From NCBI RefSeq assembly GCF_002891295.1, contig NZ_LGUI01000001.1, positions 310,001-374,000 on the forward strand: DNA of 64,000 nt, given 5' to 3'. The notes under the pieces are model-generated. The model was given only the letters and a program-made list of their open reading frames with translations. It was not told the DNA's origin and searched no databases. This document shows positions 8,613 to 19,812 of this stretch, one piece after another. Positions within the stretch are counted from its first letter, which is position 1; each line of letters opens with the position of its first letter. Source of the stretch: Streptomyces eurocidicus. Its GTDB lineage: Bacteria; Actinomycetota; Actinomycetes; Streptomycetales; Streptomycetaceae. The translations under genes were made by a program, and so were the position numbers.

Positions 8613-8645
8613 GGGACCCGGAAAGGGGTACGGGCGCGCCCTCCG

Positions 8646-8670
8646 CTACCGTTCGGCACAATAACGGTAG
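8646..8670. promoter_or_regulatory. 8-bp dyad just upstream of the phosphatase ribosome site
   Basis: CTACCGTT (8646-8653) and AACGGTAG (8663-8670) are perfect inverted repeats separated by nine bases. They sit about 25 bp before the ATG at 8695, in a place suited to a repressor operator or an mRNA hairpin. No regulator gene lies next to it. Confidence 0.45.
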
Positions 8671-8694
8671 AAATCCGACAAGGGAGACGCGCTC

Positions 8695-9492
8695 ATGCCG
8701 CAGTTCGACGCCTCGACGATCATCAATCTCCGCGACCTCGGCGGCATCGCGCTGACCGGCAACTCCGCCGTCCGCCCCGGCCTGCTGCTCCGCTCCGGCC
8801 AGCTCGACCGCCTCGACCCGGCGCTCGATCCCGGCGTCGCCGCCCTCGGCATCCATACCGTGGTCGACCTGCGCACCGAGCACGAGCGGCGCGAGCGCCC
8901 CGACCAGGTGCCCGAGGGCGCCCGGCTGATCGTCGCGGACGTGATGGCCGACGGCGTGGCCGCGGCCGGCGGCGACCGGGTGCCCGCCCGGCTGGACTCG
9001 GTGCTCGGCAATCCGGCCGTCGCCGAGGAGCACCTCGGCAACGGCAAGGCGGAGAAGCTGATCTCCGACGTCTACCGCGCCTTCGTCACCTCCGAGCCCG
9101 CCTGCTCCGCCTACCGCCTGCTGTTCTCGGCGCTCGCCGAACCCGACTGCGGCCCGCTGCTCTTCCACTGCACCGCAGGCAAGGACCGCACGGGCTGGGC
9201 CGCCACCGTGGCCCTGCTGCTGCTCGGCGCGGACGAGGCCACGGTCATGGAGGAGTACCTCTCCGTGAACCCCGCCGTGCGCGCCGCCTTCGCGCCCCTC
9301 ATCGACCGCTTCACGGAGGCGGGCGGCGACCCGGAGATCGCGGACGCCGTCCTCGGCGTGCGCCCCGCCTACCTGACGGCGGCGCTGGAGCAGATGCACC
9401 GGTCGCACGGCGGGGTGGAGTCCTACGTCCGCGACGCCCTCGGCATCCCCGACGAGGCGATCGACCGCGTGCGCGCCCGCTGCGTGGCATAG
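8695..9492 (+). CDS. tyrosine-protein phosphatase (Y_phosphatase3 family)
   Basis: 265 residues from ATG 8695, with an AGGGAGA site. The N-terminal NLRDLGGI motif and VRPGLLLRSGQLDRL are typical of the family. The active-site loop HCTAGKDRTG places the nucleophilic Cys159 and Arg165. The loop has the lysine seen in dual-specificity protein/phosphoinositide phosphatases of the MptpB/LipA type. No signal peptide or membrane segment is seen, so it is cytoplasmic unless exported by another route. The substrate, phosphotyrosine or phosphoinositide, cannot be decided from sequence. Confidence 0.88.
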   Translation: MPQFDASTIINLRDLGGIALTGNSAVRPGLLLRSGQLDRLDPALDPGVAALGIHTVVDLRTEHERRERPDQVPEGARLIVADVMADGVAAAGGDRVPARLDSVLGNPAVAEEHLGNGKAEKLISDVYRAFVTSEPACSAYRLLFSALAEPDCGPLLFHCTAGKDRTGWAATVALLLLGADEATVMEEYLSVNPAVRAAFAPLIDRFTEAGGDPEIADAVLGVRPAYLTAALEQMHRSHGGVESYVRDALGIPDEAIDRVRARCVA

Positions 9493-9534
9493 CGGGGGCG
9501 CGAGCCGCAGGAAGTGCGCCCCCGCGGGGGTGAG

Positions 9535-11508
9535 GTGACCATCTCACCATTCACTCGTTCTACGGACGTGGAGCAGCAAGCGACAGCCCCCCGGCCCATT
9601 CCGCCCGTCGATGTCGAGCAGGCAGAGGCCGCGCTCATCGAGCACTACCCGCGCCTCGTACGGCTCGGGTATCTCGTACTGCCGCCGGCGCTGGGCCGCA
9701 ACCGCCGCGTCCTGACGGCGCACGCCCTCGCCCAGCGGGCCCTGCCCCGCAACCGGGTGGGCACCACGGAGCTCGCCGGGCTGAACGTCCCCGCGCCGCG
9801 CGGCGCCGACGGCTCGCCCGCCGACCCCGGCTACGCCTATGTACGGTTGCGCGTGCTGCGCTCCGCGCTGGAGGCGGGCCGGCCGCGCGAGCGCTGGCAG
9901 CTGCCGAAGCCGGGCCGGCTGCCGCCGCTGCTGCCCCAGGTGTGGGGGCTGCGGCTGTTCCCGCGCTCGGGCGGCGCCGACGAACTCGCCCTGGACCAGG
10001 CGCTCGCCACCCTTTCCGGGCCCGGCCGGGCCGCGTATGTGCTGCGCGCCCTGGAGCTGCCCTCCGACCGCGACATCCGGCAGGTCCTGGCGGCGGCCGG
10101 GGTCGAGGACGCGGCCGCGGCGCTCGCCGAGGCGGACGGGCTCCGCGCCCCGGCCGGCAGCCGGGACGCCTCGCTGCTGGAGTCGATGGAGTTCGACCCC
10201 TGTTCGCTCCAGGCCCGGCCGACGGACCTGATGCGCCGCCGCCAGCACACCCGGGCCGCGCTCGCCGCCCTCGCGGCGGCCGTGGTGTGCGGGACCCTGC
10301 TGGGCCTGCCGGGCGACGGCGGCCCGGACGGCGCCGCCGCCCCGCCGTACTCCCGGAACGCCTCGGCCGAGCGGGCCCTCGACCCGGCGAAGCTCACGAA
10401 GGCCGCCCCGGGCGCCTGGAAGCGGGCGGACCGCGCCGGCTTCGCCGTCTGGCCCGCGCGCGGCGGCCGGGTCACGGACCGGGAGCTGCTGCGCCGGGCG
10501 CTGGCCGTCTGGGCCCGGCCCGGCCCCGCCGTCCGGGTGACGGCCACGCCCGGTACGCAGACCGGCCCGGCCGCCGGCCCGCCCCAGCTGCTGTACGCGG
10601 GCGAGGTCGGCCAGGCGGCGGTCGTGGTGCTGTACGACGGCCTGCGCGTGGTGCGCTACGCCGAGTCCAAGGACGGTGACGGCAGCGGCGCCGCGGCCCT
10701 GGACTTCGCCCGCGCGGACGGCGCCGACGGCGCGGGCGCCACGGCGGTCGTGGTGGGCCGCGCCGACAGCAACGTCCGCTATCTGACGGCCCCTTGGGTG
10801 AACGAGGTGGGGGTGCGCGACCTGCTCAAGCCGCAGGCGGCCGCCCAGCCCCTGCGCCTCGCCGACGACGGCGTGACCGACCCGACGCTCAGCCCGGCCT
10901 CGGCGAGCGACTGCGGCGGCTGGCCCGCGCTCCAGATGGGCGGCCATCTGGTGACCGACCTCGGCGAACTGACCCCGGCCCTGCTGACCGCGGGCACCCC
11001 CACCGGCCCGCACGACGTCAACAGCGCCACGGCGCGCGCCGGTTGGGCGCACACCGCCTGTCAGCTGCAGACGGCCCGCTCGCAGGGCGTCCGCTCGGTC
11101 AACGCCTGGCCGTTCGCCACGCAGCCGCTGCCCGGTGGCACCGGCAGCGCCGAGTGGGTCTGCACCCGCGCCGAGACCTGGCGGGGGGCGGGCAGCCGGG
11201 TGCTGGCGACGTTCCAGGTGCCGGGCGCCCGGCCGGGCGCCCCGAGCTCGACCGTGGCCCGCGCCGAGGACACCCCGGTCTGCGGCGCCCGTGACCCGCA
11301 CATCCTGACGGGCGTCCTGTGGAAGTCACCGCACGGCACCTGGTACGCCCTGGCGGCGGGCGGCGGCGGAGTGCAGTCGATCGCGGCGACCGGCGGGGTG
11401 AAGGGCTCGGCACCGGGCGCGCTCCTCGCCGTCCCGGCCCAGCCGGGCGTACGGACGGAGCTGAGCGCGCGGCTCGCGGACGGCCGGAAGCTGACGGCGC
11501 TGCGCTGA
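9535..11508 (+). CDS. membrane protein with sigma-like cytoplasmic region, function unknown
   Basis: About 657 residues from GTG 9535, which has GGGGTGAG before it; GTG 9514 in the same frame is an alternative. Residues about 25-220 are Ala/Leu/Arg-rich and helical, with segments resembling sigma-factor regions: IEHYPRLVRLGYLVLPP, then DQALATLSGPGRAAYVLRAL and DIRQVLAAAGVEDAAAAL, much as a sigma-70 region-4 helix pair. A single membrane segment follows near 240-258 (LAALAAAVVCGTLLGL). The remaining 400 residues should be outside the cell and contain several Cys residues (CGGWPALQ, CQLQTAR, VCTRAE, PVCGARD) suited to disulfides. I do not recognise a named family. Confidence 0.65.
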   Translation: MTISPFTRSTDVEQQATAPRPIPPVDVEQAEAALIEHYPRLVRLGYLVLPPALGRNRRVLTAHALAQRALPRNRVGTTELAGLNVPAPRGADGSPADPGYAYVRLRVLRSALEAGRPRERWQLPKPGRLPPLLPQVWGLRLFPRSGGADELALDQALATLSGPGRAAYVLRALELPSDRDIRQVLAAAGVEDAAAALAEADGLRAPAGSRDASLLESMEFDPCSLQARPTDLMRRRQHTRAALAALAAAVVCGTLLGLPGDGGPDGAAAPPYSRNASAERALDPAKLTKAAPGAWKRADRAGFAVWPARGGRVTDRELLRRALAVWARPGPAVRVTATPGTQTGPAAGPPQLLYAGEVGQAAVVVLYDGLRVVRYAESKDGDGSGAAALDFARADGADGAGATAVVVGRADSNVRYLTAPWVNEVGVRDLLKPQAAAQPLRLADDGVTDPTLSPASASDCGGWPALQMGGHLVTDLGELTPALLTAGTPTGPHDVNSATARAGWAHTACQLQTARSQGVRSVNAWPFATQPLPGGTGSAEWVCTRAETWRGAGSRVLATFQVPGARPGAPSSTVARAEDTPVCGARDPHILTGVLWKSPHGTWYALAAGGGGVQSIAATGGVKGSAPGALLAVPAQPGVRTELSARLADGRKLTALR

Positions 11509-11609
11509 GCCCCCCGGCGGACCGGGCGGACTCCGGCCCGGCTCCGCCCGGTCTCCGCACAGGCCCCGCCCAGCCCCGAACAGGCGGCCGGGCGGGGCCG
11601 ATCCGTGCG

Positions 11610-11645
11610 CTGAACCCTCCCCTGGCTGCCATTAGTATGACCGTC
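11610..11645 (+). promoter_or_regulatory. leaderless promoter of TetR gene
   Basis: TAGTAT at 11634-11639 stands six bases before the ATG at 11646, with a weak -35 CTGAAC at 11610-11615 (18-bp spacing). Transcription would begin at or next to the start codon; no ribosome site is present. Confidence 0.5.
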
Positions 11646-12344
11646 ATGAGGAACGGGGTCCGCCGCAGGATGGGTGTCGAGCAGCGTCGCGAGCAGTTGA
11701 TCGCGGTCGCCCTCGATCTGTTCGGCCACCGGCGCCCCGACGACGTCTCCATCGACGAGATAGCAGCGGCGGCCGGGATATCCCGGCCGCTCGTCTATCA
11801 CTACTTCCCCGGCAAGCAGAGCCTCTACGAGGCCGCGCTGTGCCGCGCCGCCGAGGAGCTGTCCGGGCTGTTCGACGAGCCCCGGGAAGGCCCGCTGGGC
11901 GAGCGGCTGTTGCGGGTGATGCGGCGGTTCTTCGACTTCGTGGAGGCGCACGGCACCGGCTTCGCCGCCCTGATGCGCGGCGGCCCGGTGGCGGGCTCCG
12001 GCCACGCCTGCGCCGTGGTCGACGGCGTGCGCCGGGCGGCGTACGACGAGATGCTCGCCCACCTCGCGGTGCGCTCCCCCGTGCCCCGCCTGGAGCTGGC
12101 CATCCGCTCCTGGATCTCCCTGGCGGAGACGACGGCGCTGCTCTGGCTGGACGGCCGCCGCATCCCCCGGGAGGAGCTGGAACTCCAGCTCGTCCACGCC
12201 TTCGCGGCGCTGACGGCGGTGAGCGCGGCGTACGACGAGGGGATGGCCGGGACGCTGCGGCGGAGCCTGGCGGACGAACCGGCGGACGGGCCGCTGGCGG
12301 ACCTGGTCCTGCGCCTGGGGCGGCTCGCGCCTCAGCCGTCCTGA
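11646..12344 (+). CDS. TetR-family transcriptional regulator
   Basis: 232 residues from ATG 11646; ATG 11637 in frame is possible but overlaps the -10 hexamer. The N-terminal TetR DNA-binding domain is clear: RREQLIAVALDLFG, then DVSIDEIAAAAGISRPLVYHYFPGKQSLYEAAL. The ligand domain (about 60-215) contains FFDFVEAHGTGFAALMRGG, a form seen in many actinobacterial regulators of unknown ligand. The gene faces the pullulanase gene across a repeat element and has no divergent target, so its regulon is unknown. Confidence 0.88.
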   Translation: MRNGVRRRMGVEQRREQLIAVALDLFGHRRPDDVSIDEIAAAAGISRPLVYHYFPGKQSLYEAALCRAAEELSGLFDEPREGPLGERLLRVMRRFFDFVEAHGTGFAALMRGGPVAGSGHACAVVDGVRRAAYDEMLAHLAVRSPVPRLELAIRSWISLAETTALLWLDGRRIPREELELQLVHAFAALTAVSAAYDEGMAGTLRRSLADEPADGPLADLVLRLGRLAPQPS

Positions 12345-12350
12345 CCGGGG

Positions 12351-12467
12351 GGTGCCGCTGCGCGGGGCTTTGTCCCCTACCCGCCCCTTCCCGCAACCGG
12401 GGGCAAGCCCCCGGGCCCCCTTTTTCGCGCTCCGCGCGGTGTCCTCAAACGCCGGACGGGCTGAAAA

Positions 12468-12478
<11 letters not shown>
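12351..12478. repeat. dispersed palindromic element, left-half copy
   Basis: Contains GCGCGGGGCTTT, CCGCCCCTTCCCG and CCTCAAACGCCGGACGGGCTGA followed by the start of the return arm ATCAGCCCG. It lies between the convergent TetR and pullulanase genes. The return arm supplies the stop codon and last codons of the pullulanase gene, so the repeat has grown into, or been captured by, the coding end. Confidence 0.65.
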
Positions 12479-15089
<2,611 letters not shown>

Positions 15090-15383
15090 GGGATGACTCC
15101 TTCGGATATGTGCAGGTGGAGCGAGTTGGCCGCTGCGCAGGGCCTTCCCCCCCCCAGCCTCACCTCTTCCCGATGCTCGCGACGGGGTGTTCCGGGAAAG
15201 AGCCGAGAGAGCCCCGCCCGGAGCAGGGCCGGACGGGGCAGGGCAGTGGTCGCGCACCTTGGTCACGGCGGTCGGTCGTGGGGACTCGCCCGGTACGGAG
15301 ACAGAGGGTGCAGGCAGCGGCGACAAGGGGAAGGCCAGGGGGCCGCTCACGCCGTATGCGGCGGCCTGACCGGCCGTGTCGGC

Positions 15384-15836
15384 CTACCCCACCGGGACCT
15401 CCTGACGGATCGATGCCCGGCTGTCCAGCACCTTGCGGGCCTGCTCCATCAGATCCGGAGAGTCGAGCGAGAACCGACCCGTAAACAGGTGATTGTGGCC
15501 GTACAGGGTCTCTTTGGGAATGCCTCGCCCGTCGACTTCCAGCGTCCATGCAGCCTCAGGAAGGTCCAGCGTGCCCGGCTTCGGCACGGAACGGGAACTC
15601 CACCCCGTGCACAGAACCCGGTCGACGCTCGCGGTGGCCGAGCTGCCTACGGCGTGTCTGGCCGCAATGTCCATGAGGTAGACGTCGGGGACCTCAGGGA
15701 TGGGGAGGTACCCGACGATGGCCGTGTCACCGAACTGTCCCGTCGCCGCGTAAGCCACCACTCCATAAGTGTCGGGCCACAGATGCAACAGGGGAAACAC
15801 CGTAACGCGCCCAACTCCGTTCATGATCTTGGCCAT
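15384..15836 (-). CDS. hypothetical protein
   Basis: 150 residues from ATG 15836, preceded by AAGGAG. It begins MAKIMNGVGRVTVFPLLHLWPDTYG and contains a patch of aromatic and small residues, then a C-terminal helical end (LMEQARKVLDSR). No signal peptide or membrane helix is seen, and I do not recognise a family. It lies next to the DUF397 gene and regulator remnant, a setting typical of accessory Streptomyces DNA, and its third-position GC is a little lower than that of its neighbours. The 294 bp between it and the pullulanase start hold no gene, only a degenerate piece of the dispersed repeat. Confidence 0.65.
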   Translation of the reverse strand: MAKIMNGVGRVTVFPLLHLWPDTYGVVAYAATGQFGDTAIVGYLPIPEVPDVYLMDIAARHAVGSSATASVDRVLCTGWSSRSVPKPGTLDLPEAAWTLEVDGRGIPKETLYGHNHLFTGRFSLDSPDLMEQARKVLDSRASIRQEVPVG

Positions 15837-15978
15837 TGCTTCTCCTTCATCACATCGGACGGCCCCGCCCAAGTCTGGCGGAGCGAGGCCGTCCAACCCG
15901 TCAGCCACGGGACCGAGCGGGGCTAGTCGCTGTTGTCGCTGCAGCCCGGAGGGGCGAACGACCGAGGAGCCTCCCCAG

Positions 15979-16083
15979 ATCACCGCTGCCGAGCGCGCCT
16001 ATGCTCTGTTGACATCGGTGGCCTTGTCACATGAAGCGTCCTCCGAGCTGATTGCCCTGCACCTGGAGGAGTTAGGCCCATGA
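15979..16083 (+). pseudogene. 3' remnant of an XRE/DUF5753-type regulator
   Basis: The frame ending at the TGA 16081-16083 reads ITAAERAYALLTSVALSHEASSELI, resembling the C-terminal tail of the XRE-DUF5753 regulators (a -LALSPE-S-LI pattern) that normally precede DUF397 genes. The ATGA overlap with the next gene is also the usual arrangement. The HTH and DUF5753 domains are absent, because the DNA upstream is the promoter side of the opposite-strand gene. A truncation is inferred; a short intact peptide is the alternative. Confidence 0.4.
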
Positions 16084-16289
16084 CCCGCGCAAATGCGCTC
16101 CCCTCGGCCTGGCGACGGAGTAGCCACAGCACGAATGGCGGCAACTGCGTGGAGGTAGGAACGGGCCTGGTGGGCGTGATTCCCGTCCGAGACGGTAAGC
16201 GCCGGGAAGACCCGGCGCTTACCGTCTCGGCGGCGGCTTGGTCGGCATTCGTCACTGCGATACGGAGCGGCGGCCTCTGCGCCGCCTGA
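16080..16289 (+). CDS. DUF397-domain small protein
   Basis: 69 residues from ATG 16080, after GGAGGAG. It has the DUF397 pattern: WRRSSHSTNGGNCVEVG, a VRDGK segment, then PALTVSAAAWSAFVTAI. These proteins are usually paired with an XRE-family regulator and linked to development or antibiotic control (BldB/WhiJ-like systems). Here the partner regulator seems lost. The middle of the gene holds a perfect 20-bp inverted repeat that changes the normally variable linker. Confidence 0.85.
   Translation: MTRANALPSAWRRSSHSTNGGNCVEVGTGLVGVIPVRDGKRREDPALTVSAAAWSAFVTAIRSGGLCAA
16187..16230. repeat. perfect 20-bp inverted repeat inside the DUF397 gene
   Basis: Arms 16187-16206 and 16211-16230 are exact reverse complements with the loop AAGA. 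The mRNA would form a very stable hairpin within the coding sequence. Confidence 0.85.
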
Positions 16290-16663
16290 CGGGCACCCCG
16301 CCACGCCTCGCCTCCCGCCCGGCGACCAGAGGCCCCTCGTGGCTTCTCCGGGCCGATCGCCTCGTCCGCCCGAAAGGGCAGCCCCCCTACGAAGAGGCTC
16401 AATAGGAGCCGCCTCCACAACCGGGCCGGTCGCCGCCCCTCTCCCTCCCCACCACAGGGGAAAAACTCTTCCTGACCGCTCTGACCTGCGTCAACGCCAC
16501 CATGGGGCGATCACTCCAGAACCATGCCCCCGAAGTGTCGGGGCTCCCCTCATCCGGAGCGCCCCCGGAGGCCCGGGCTATCATCCTGATCAGGATCGGC
16601 ACGGGCCGCCACGGCCATCGGCGGAACCTCTCGGGGCCGGTACCGCGGACGAGAGGGTTGTCG
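16290..16663. other. 374-bp region without a gene before glnE
   Basis: Mostly GC-rich DNA without coding signs on either strand. Its 3' part holds a candidate -10 TATCAT (16579-16584) and a 14-bp palindrome that may control glnE. Nothing else is evident. Confidence 0.6.
16583..16596. promoter_or_regulatory. 14-bp palindrome in the glnE upstream region
   Basis: ATCCTGATCAGGAT is a perfect palindrome that overlaps the end of the hexamer TATCAT (16579-16584), 68 bp before the glnE ATG. The position suits an operator at the transcription start. It does not look like a GlnR site. Confidence 0.4.
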
Positions 16664-19600
16664 ATGACAATGCCACAGGGGCGCCGCAGCAGCTCGTACA
16701 CCCGGCTGCTGCGCCACGGCTTCACCGACACCGCGGCCGCCGAGCGGCTGCTGGAGACCCCCGAGCTCGCGCCCGTGCGGGCGGATCCGGTCCTCCTCGA
16801 CGCCTTCGGCGGGACAGCCGACCCGGACCTCGCGCTGCGCGGCCTCGTCCGCCTCGTGGAGGCGCTGGGCGGCGCCGACCGGCAGACGTTCCTGGACACC
16901 CTGGTCGCCGCCAAACCGCTGCGCGACCGGCTGCTCGGCGTCCTCGGCGCCTCCGAGGCGCTCGGCGACCACCTGGCCCGCCACCCCGGCGACTGGTACG
17001 CGCTGGTCGCCTACGAGCCGGCCGATCTGCACCCCGCCGTACCGGAGTTCGAGCGGGCGCTCGCCGAGGGGCTGCGCGGCGACCGGGCCGCCGGGCTCAC
17101 GCCCGCCGACGCGCTGCGCGCCGCCTACCGCCGCTGCCTGCTGACCATCGCCGCCCGTGACGTCTGCGGCACCACCGACGTCGCCCAGACCGCCGCCGAG
17201 CTCGCCGACCTGGCGACCGCGACCCTCCGCGCCGCCCTGGCGATCGCCGCCGAGGAGCAGCCGGACGACGCCGCTCGCTGCCGCCTCGCCGTCATCGGCA
17301 TGGGCAAGTGCGGCGGCGAGGAGCTCAATTACGTCTCGGACGTCGACGTCGTCTTCGTCGCCGAGCCGCGCGACGGCGCGCCGGAGGCCGACGCCGTGCG
17401 GGCCGCGACCCGGCTCGCCTCCCGGATGATGCGGGTCTGCTCCGACGTCACCCCCGAGGGCACGATCTGGCCCGTCGACGCCAACCTCCGCCCCGAGGGG
17501 CGCAACGGCCCCCTCGTGCGCACCCTCTCCAGCCACCTCGCCTACTACCAACGCTGGGCGAAGACCTGGGAGTTCCAGGCCCTCCTCAAGGCCCGCCCGG
17601 TCGCCGGCGACCTCGCGCTCGGCCAGGACTACGTGGCCGCCGTCTCCCCGCTGGTGTGGCAGGCCGCCGAGCGGGAGAACTTCGTCGCCGACGTCCAGCA
17701 GATGCGCCGCCGCGTCGTCGCGTCCATCCCCGCCACCCAGGTCGAGCGCGAACTCAAGCTCGGCCCCGGCGGGCTCCGCGACGTCGAATTCGCCGTCCAG
17801 CTCCTCCAGTTGGTGCACGGCCGCAGCGACGCCACGCTGCGCGGCGCCGGCACCCTCGACGCCCTGACCGCGCTCGCCGCCGGCGGCTACGTGGGCCGCT
17901 CCGACGCCGCCGCCCTCGACGCCGCCTACCGCTTCCTGCGCACCCTGGAGCACCACATCCAGCTCCACCGGCTGCGCCGCACCCACCTGATGCCGGAGGC
18001 CGAGGCCGACCGGCGCCGGCTGGGCCGCTCGCTGGCCCGCGTCTTCCAGTGGCCGGCCGGCACCGAGCCCGTCGACGGGCTCGGCAAGGAGTGGAAGCGG
18101 CACGCCCGTGAGGTGCGGCGGCTGCACGAGAAGCTCTTCTACCGGCCCCTGCTCGACGCCGTCGCCCAGCTGGAGCCCGGCGAGATCCGGCTCAGCGCCA
18201 AGGCGGCCGGCCAGCGCCTGGAGGCCCTCGGCTACGCCGACCCCGCCGCCGCCCTGCGCCATCTGGAGGCGCTCGCCTCCGGGGTCTCCCGCAAGGCGGC
18301 CATCCAGCGCACCCTGCTGCCCGTCCTGCTCGGCTGGTTCGCCGACTCCGCCGACCCCGACGCCGGGCTGCTCAACTTCCACAAGGTCTCCGACGCCCTC
18401 GGCAGAACCCCCTGGTACCTCCGGCTGCTGCGCGACGAGGGCGCCGCCGCCGAGAACCTCGCCCGGGTGCTCTCCGCCGGCCGGCTCGCCCCCGACCTGC
18501 TGCTGCGCGCCCCCGAGGCCGTCGCCCTGCTCGGCGACCCCGAGGGGCTGCGCCCGCGCGGCCGGGAGGCCCTGGAGCAGGAGGTGCTGGCCGCGGTGGG
18601 CCGCGCCGAGGACGCCGAGGCAGGCATCGTCGCCGTGCGCGGGGTGCGCCGCCGCGAGCTGTTCCGTACCGCCGCCGCCGACATCATCGGTGCCTACGGG
18701 CGCACCGGCCCCGAACCCTCCTGGCGGCACAACGGCACCACCCCGGCCGGCAACAGCACCCACGGCACCGCCGCCGGGCCCAGCGACACCCACCTCCGCG
18801 TCGACACCGTCGGCGACGCCGTCTCCGACCTCAACGCGGCCGCCGTGGCGGGCGCGCTGCGCGCCGCCGTCCGCGCCGAGTGGGGCGACACCCTCCCCAC
18901 CCGCTTCGCCGTCATCGGCATGGGCCGCTTCGGCGGCCACGAGCAGGGCTACGGCTCCGACGCCGACGTCCTCTTCGTCCACGAACCCCGCGAGGGCATC
19001 CCCGAGGAGGAGGCGGCCAAGGCGGCGTTCGCCGTCGCCACCGAGATGCGCCGGCTGCTGCAACTGCCCACCACCGACCCGCCACTGCTCATCGACGCCG
19101 ACCTGCGCCCCGAGGGCAAGTCCGGGCCGATCGTGCGCAGCCTCGCCTCCTACGCCGCCTACTACCGGCGCTGGTCGCTGGTGTGGGAGAGCCAGGCGCT
19201 GCTGCGCGCCAAGCCGGTCGCGGGCGACGAGGACCTCGGCCGCCGCTTCATGGAGCTGGTCGATCCGCTGCGCTACCCGGCCGAGGGCCTGGGCGAGGAC
19301 GCCGTCCGGGAGATCCGGCGGCTCAAGGCCCGGATGGAGAGCGAGCGGCTGCCGCGCGGCGCGGACCCGACGACCCACACCAAGCTGGGCCGCGGCGGGC
19401 TGTCCGACGTCGAGTGGACCGTACAGCTGCTCCAGCTGCGGCACGGCTGGGCCGAGCCCGGCCTGCGCACCACCCGCACCCGCGAGGCCCTGCGCGCCGC
19501 CCGCGCCGCCGAGCTGCTGAGCACCGAGGAGGCGGCCATACTGGACGATGCGTGGGTGCTGGCGACCAGCGTCCGCAACGCGGTCATGCTCGTGCGCGGC

Positions 19601-19759
19601 CGGTCCGGCGACACCTTCCCGACCGAGAGCCGGGAGCTGGCGGCGGTGGGCCGGTACCTCGGGTACGAACCGGGGCACGTGGGGGAGATGCTGGACGACT
19701 ACCGCCGGACGACGCGGCGCGCCCGCGCGGTGGTGGAGGAGCTGTTCTACGGGGCATGA
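16664..19759 (+). CDS. glnE: bifunctional glutamine synthetase adenylyltransferase/deadenylase
   Basis: 1031 residues, close to the usual size for actinobacterial GlnE. It attaches AMP to, and removes AMP from, the regulatory tyrosine of glutamine synthetase I. ATG 16664 follows GAGAGGG; ATG 16670 is an alternative. Two nucleotidyltransferase domains are visible: GMGKCGGEELNYVSDVD near residue 212 (deadenylylating half) and GMGRFGGHEQGYGSDAD near 751 (adenylylating half), each with G-G and D-x-D metal residues and each followed by a GlnD/PII-uridylyltransferase-like helical domain. It is a single gene convergent with the PAP2 gene; a glutamine synthetase homologue lies 9 kb downstream. Confidence 0.95.
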   Translation: MTMPQGRRSSSYTRLLRHGFTDTAAAERLLETPELAPVRADPVLLDAFGGTADPDLALRGLVRLVEALGGADRQTFLDTLVAAKPLRDRLLGVLGASEALGDHLARHPGDWYALVAYEPADLHPAVPEFERALAEGLRGDRAAGLTPADALRAAYRRCLLTIAARDVCGTTDVAQTAAELADLATATLRAALAIAAEEQPDDAARCRLAVIGMGKCGGEELNYVSDVDVVFVAEPRDGAPEADAVRAATRLASRMMRVCSDVTPEGTIWPVDANLRPEGRNGPLVRTLSSHLAYYQRWAKTWEFQALLKARPVAGDLALGQDYVAAVSPLVWQAAERENFVADVQQMRRRVVASIPATQVERELKLGPGGLRDVEFAVQLLQLVHGRSDATLRGAGTLDALTALAAGGYVGRSDAAALDAAYRFLRTLEHHIQLHRLRRTHLMPEAEADRRRLGRSLARVFQWPAGTEPVDGLGKEWKRHAREVRRLHEKLFYRPLLDAVAQLEPGEIRLSAKAAGQRLEALGYADPAAALRHLEALASGVSRKAAIQRTLLPVLLGWFADSADPDAGLLNFHKVSDALGRTPWYLRLLRDEGAAAENLARVLSAGRLAPDLLLRAPEAVALLGDPEGLRPRGREALEQEVLAAVGRAEDAEAGIVAVRGVRRRELFRTAAADIIGAYGRTGPEPSWRHNGTTPAGNSTHGTAAGPSDTHLRVDTVGDAVSDLNAAAVAGALRAAVRAEWGDTLPTRFAVIGMGRFGGHEQGYGSDADVLFVHEPREGIPEEEAAKAAFAVATEMRRLLQLPTTDPPLLIDADLRPEGKSGPIVRSLASYAAYYRRWSLVWESQALLRAKPVAGDEDLGRRFMELVDPLRYPAEGLGEDAVREIRRLKARMESERLPRGADPTTHTKLGRGGLSDVEWTVQLLQLRHGWAEPGLRTTRTREALRAARAAELLSTEEAAILDDAWVLATSVRNAVMLVRGRSGDTFPTESRELAAVGRYLGYEPGHVGEMLDDYRRTTRRARAVVEELFYGA

Positions 19760-19783
19760 CCCCGGGCCCCTCCCCCGGCGGGT

Positions 19784-19803
19784 CCCCTCCCGGTGGGGAG
19801 GGG
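19784..19803. terminator. bidirectional hairpin between glnE and PAP2 gene
   Basis: CCCCTCCC and GGGAGGGG pair around a GGTG loop in the short gap between the convergent glnE and PAP2 genes. Confidence 0.55.
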
Positions 19804-19812
19804 GGAACCGCC

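Noticed and set aside
15090..15383. Possible gene upstream of pullulanase
   Set aside because: Open frames here are short, without ribosome sites or recognisable sequence; the stretch holds leader DNA and a degenerate repeat fragment.
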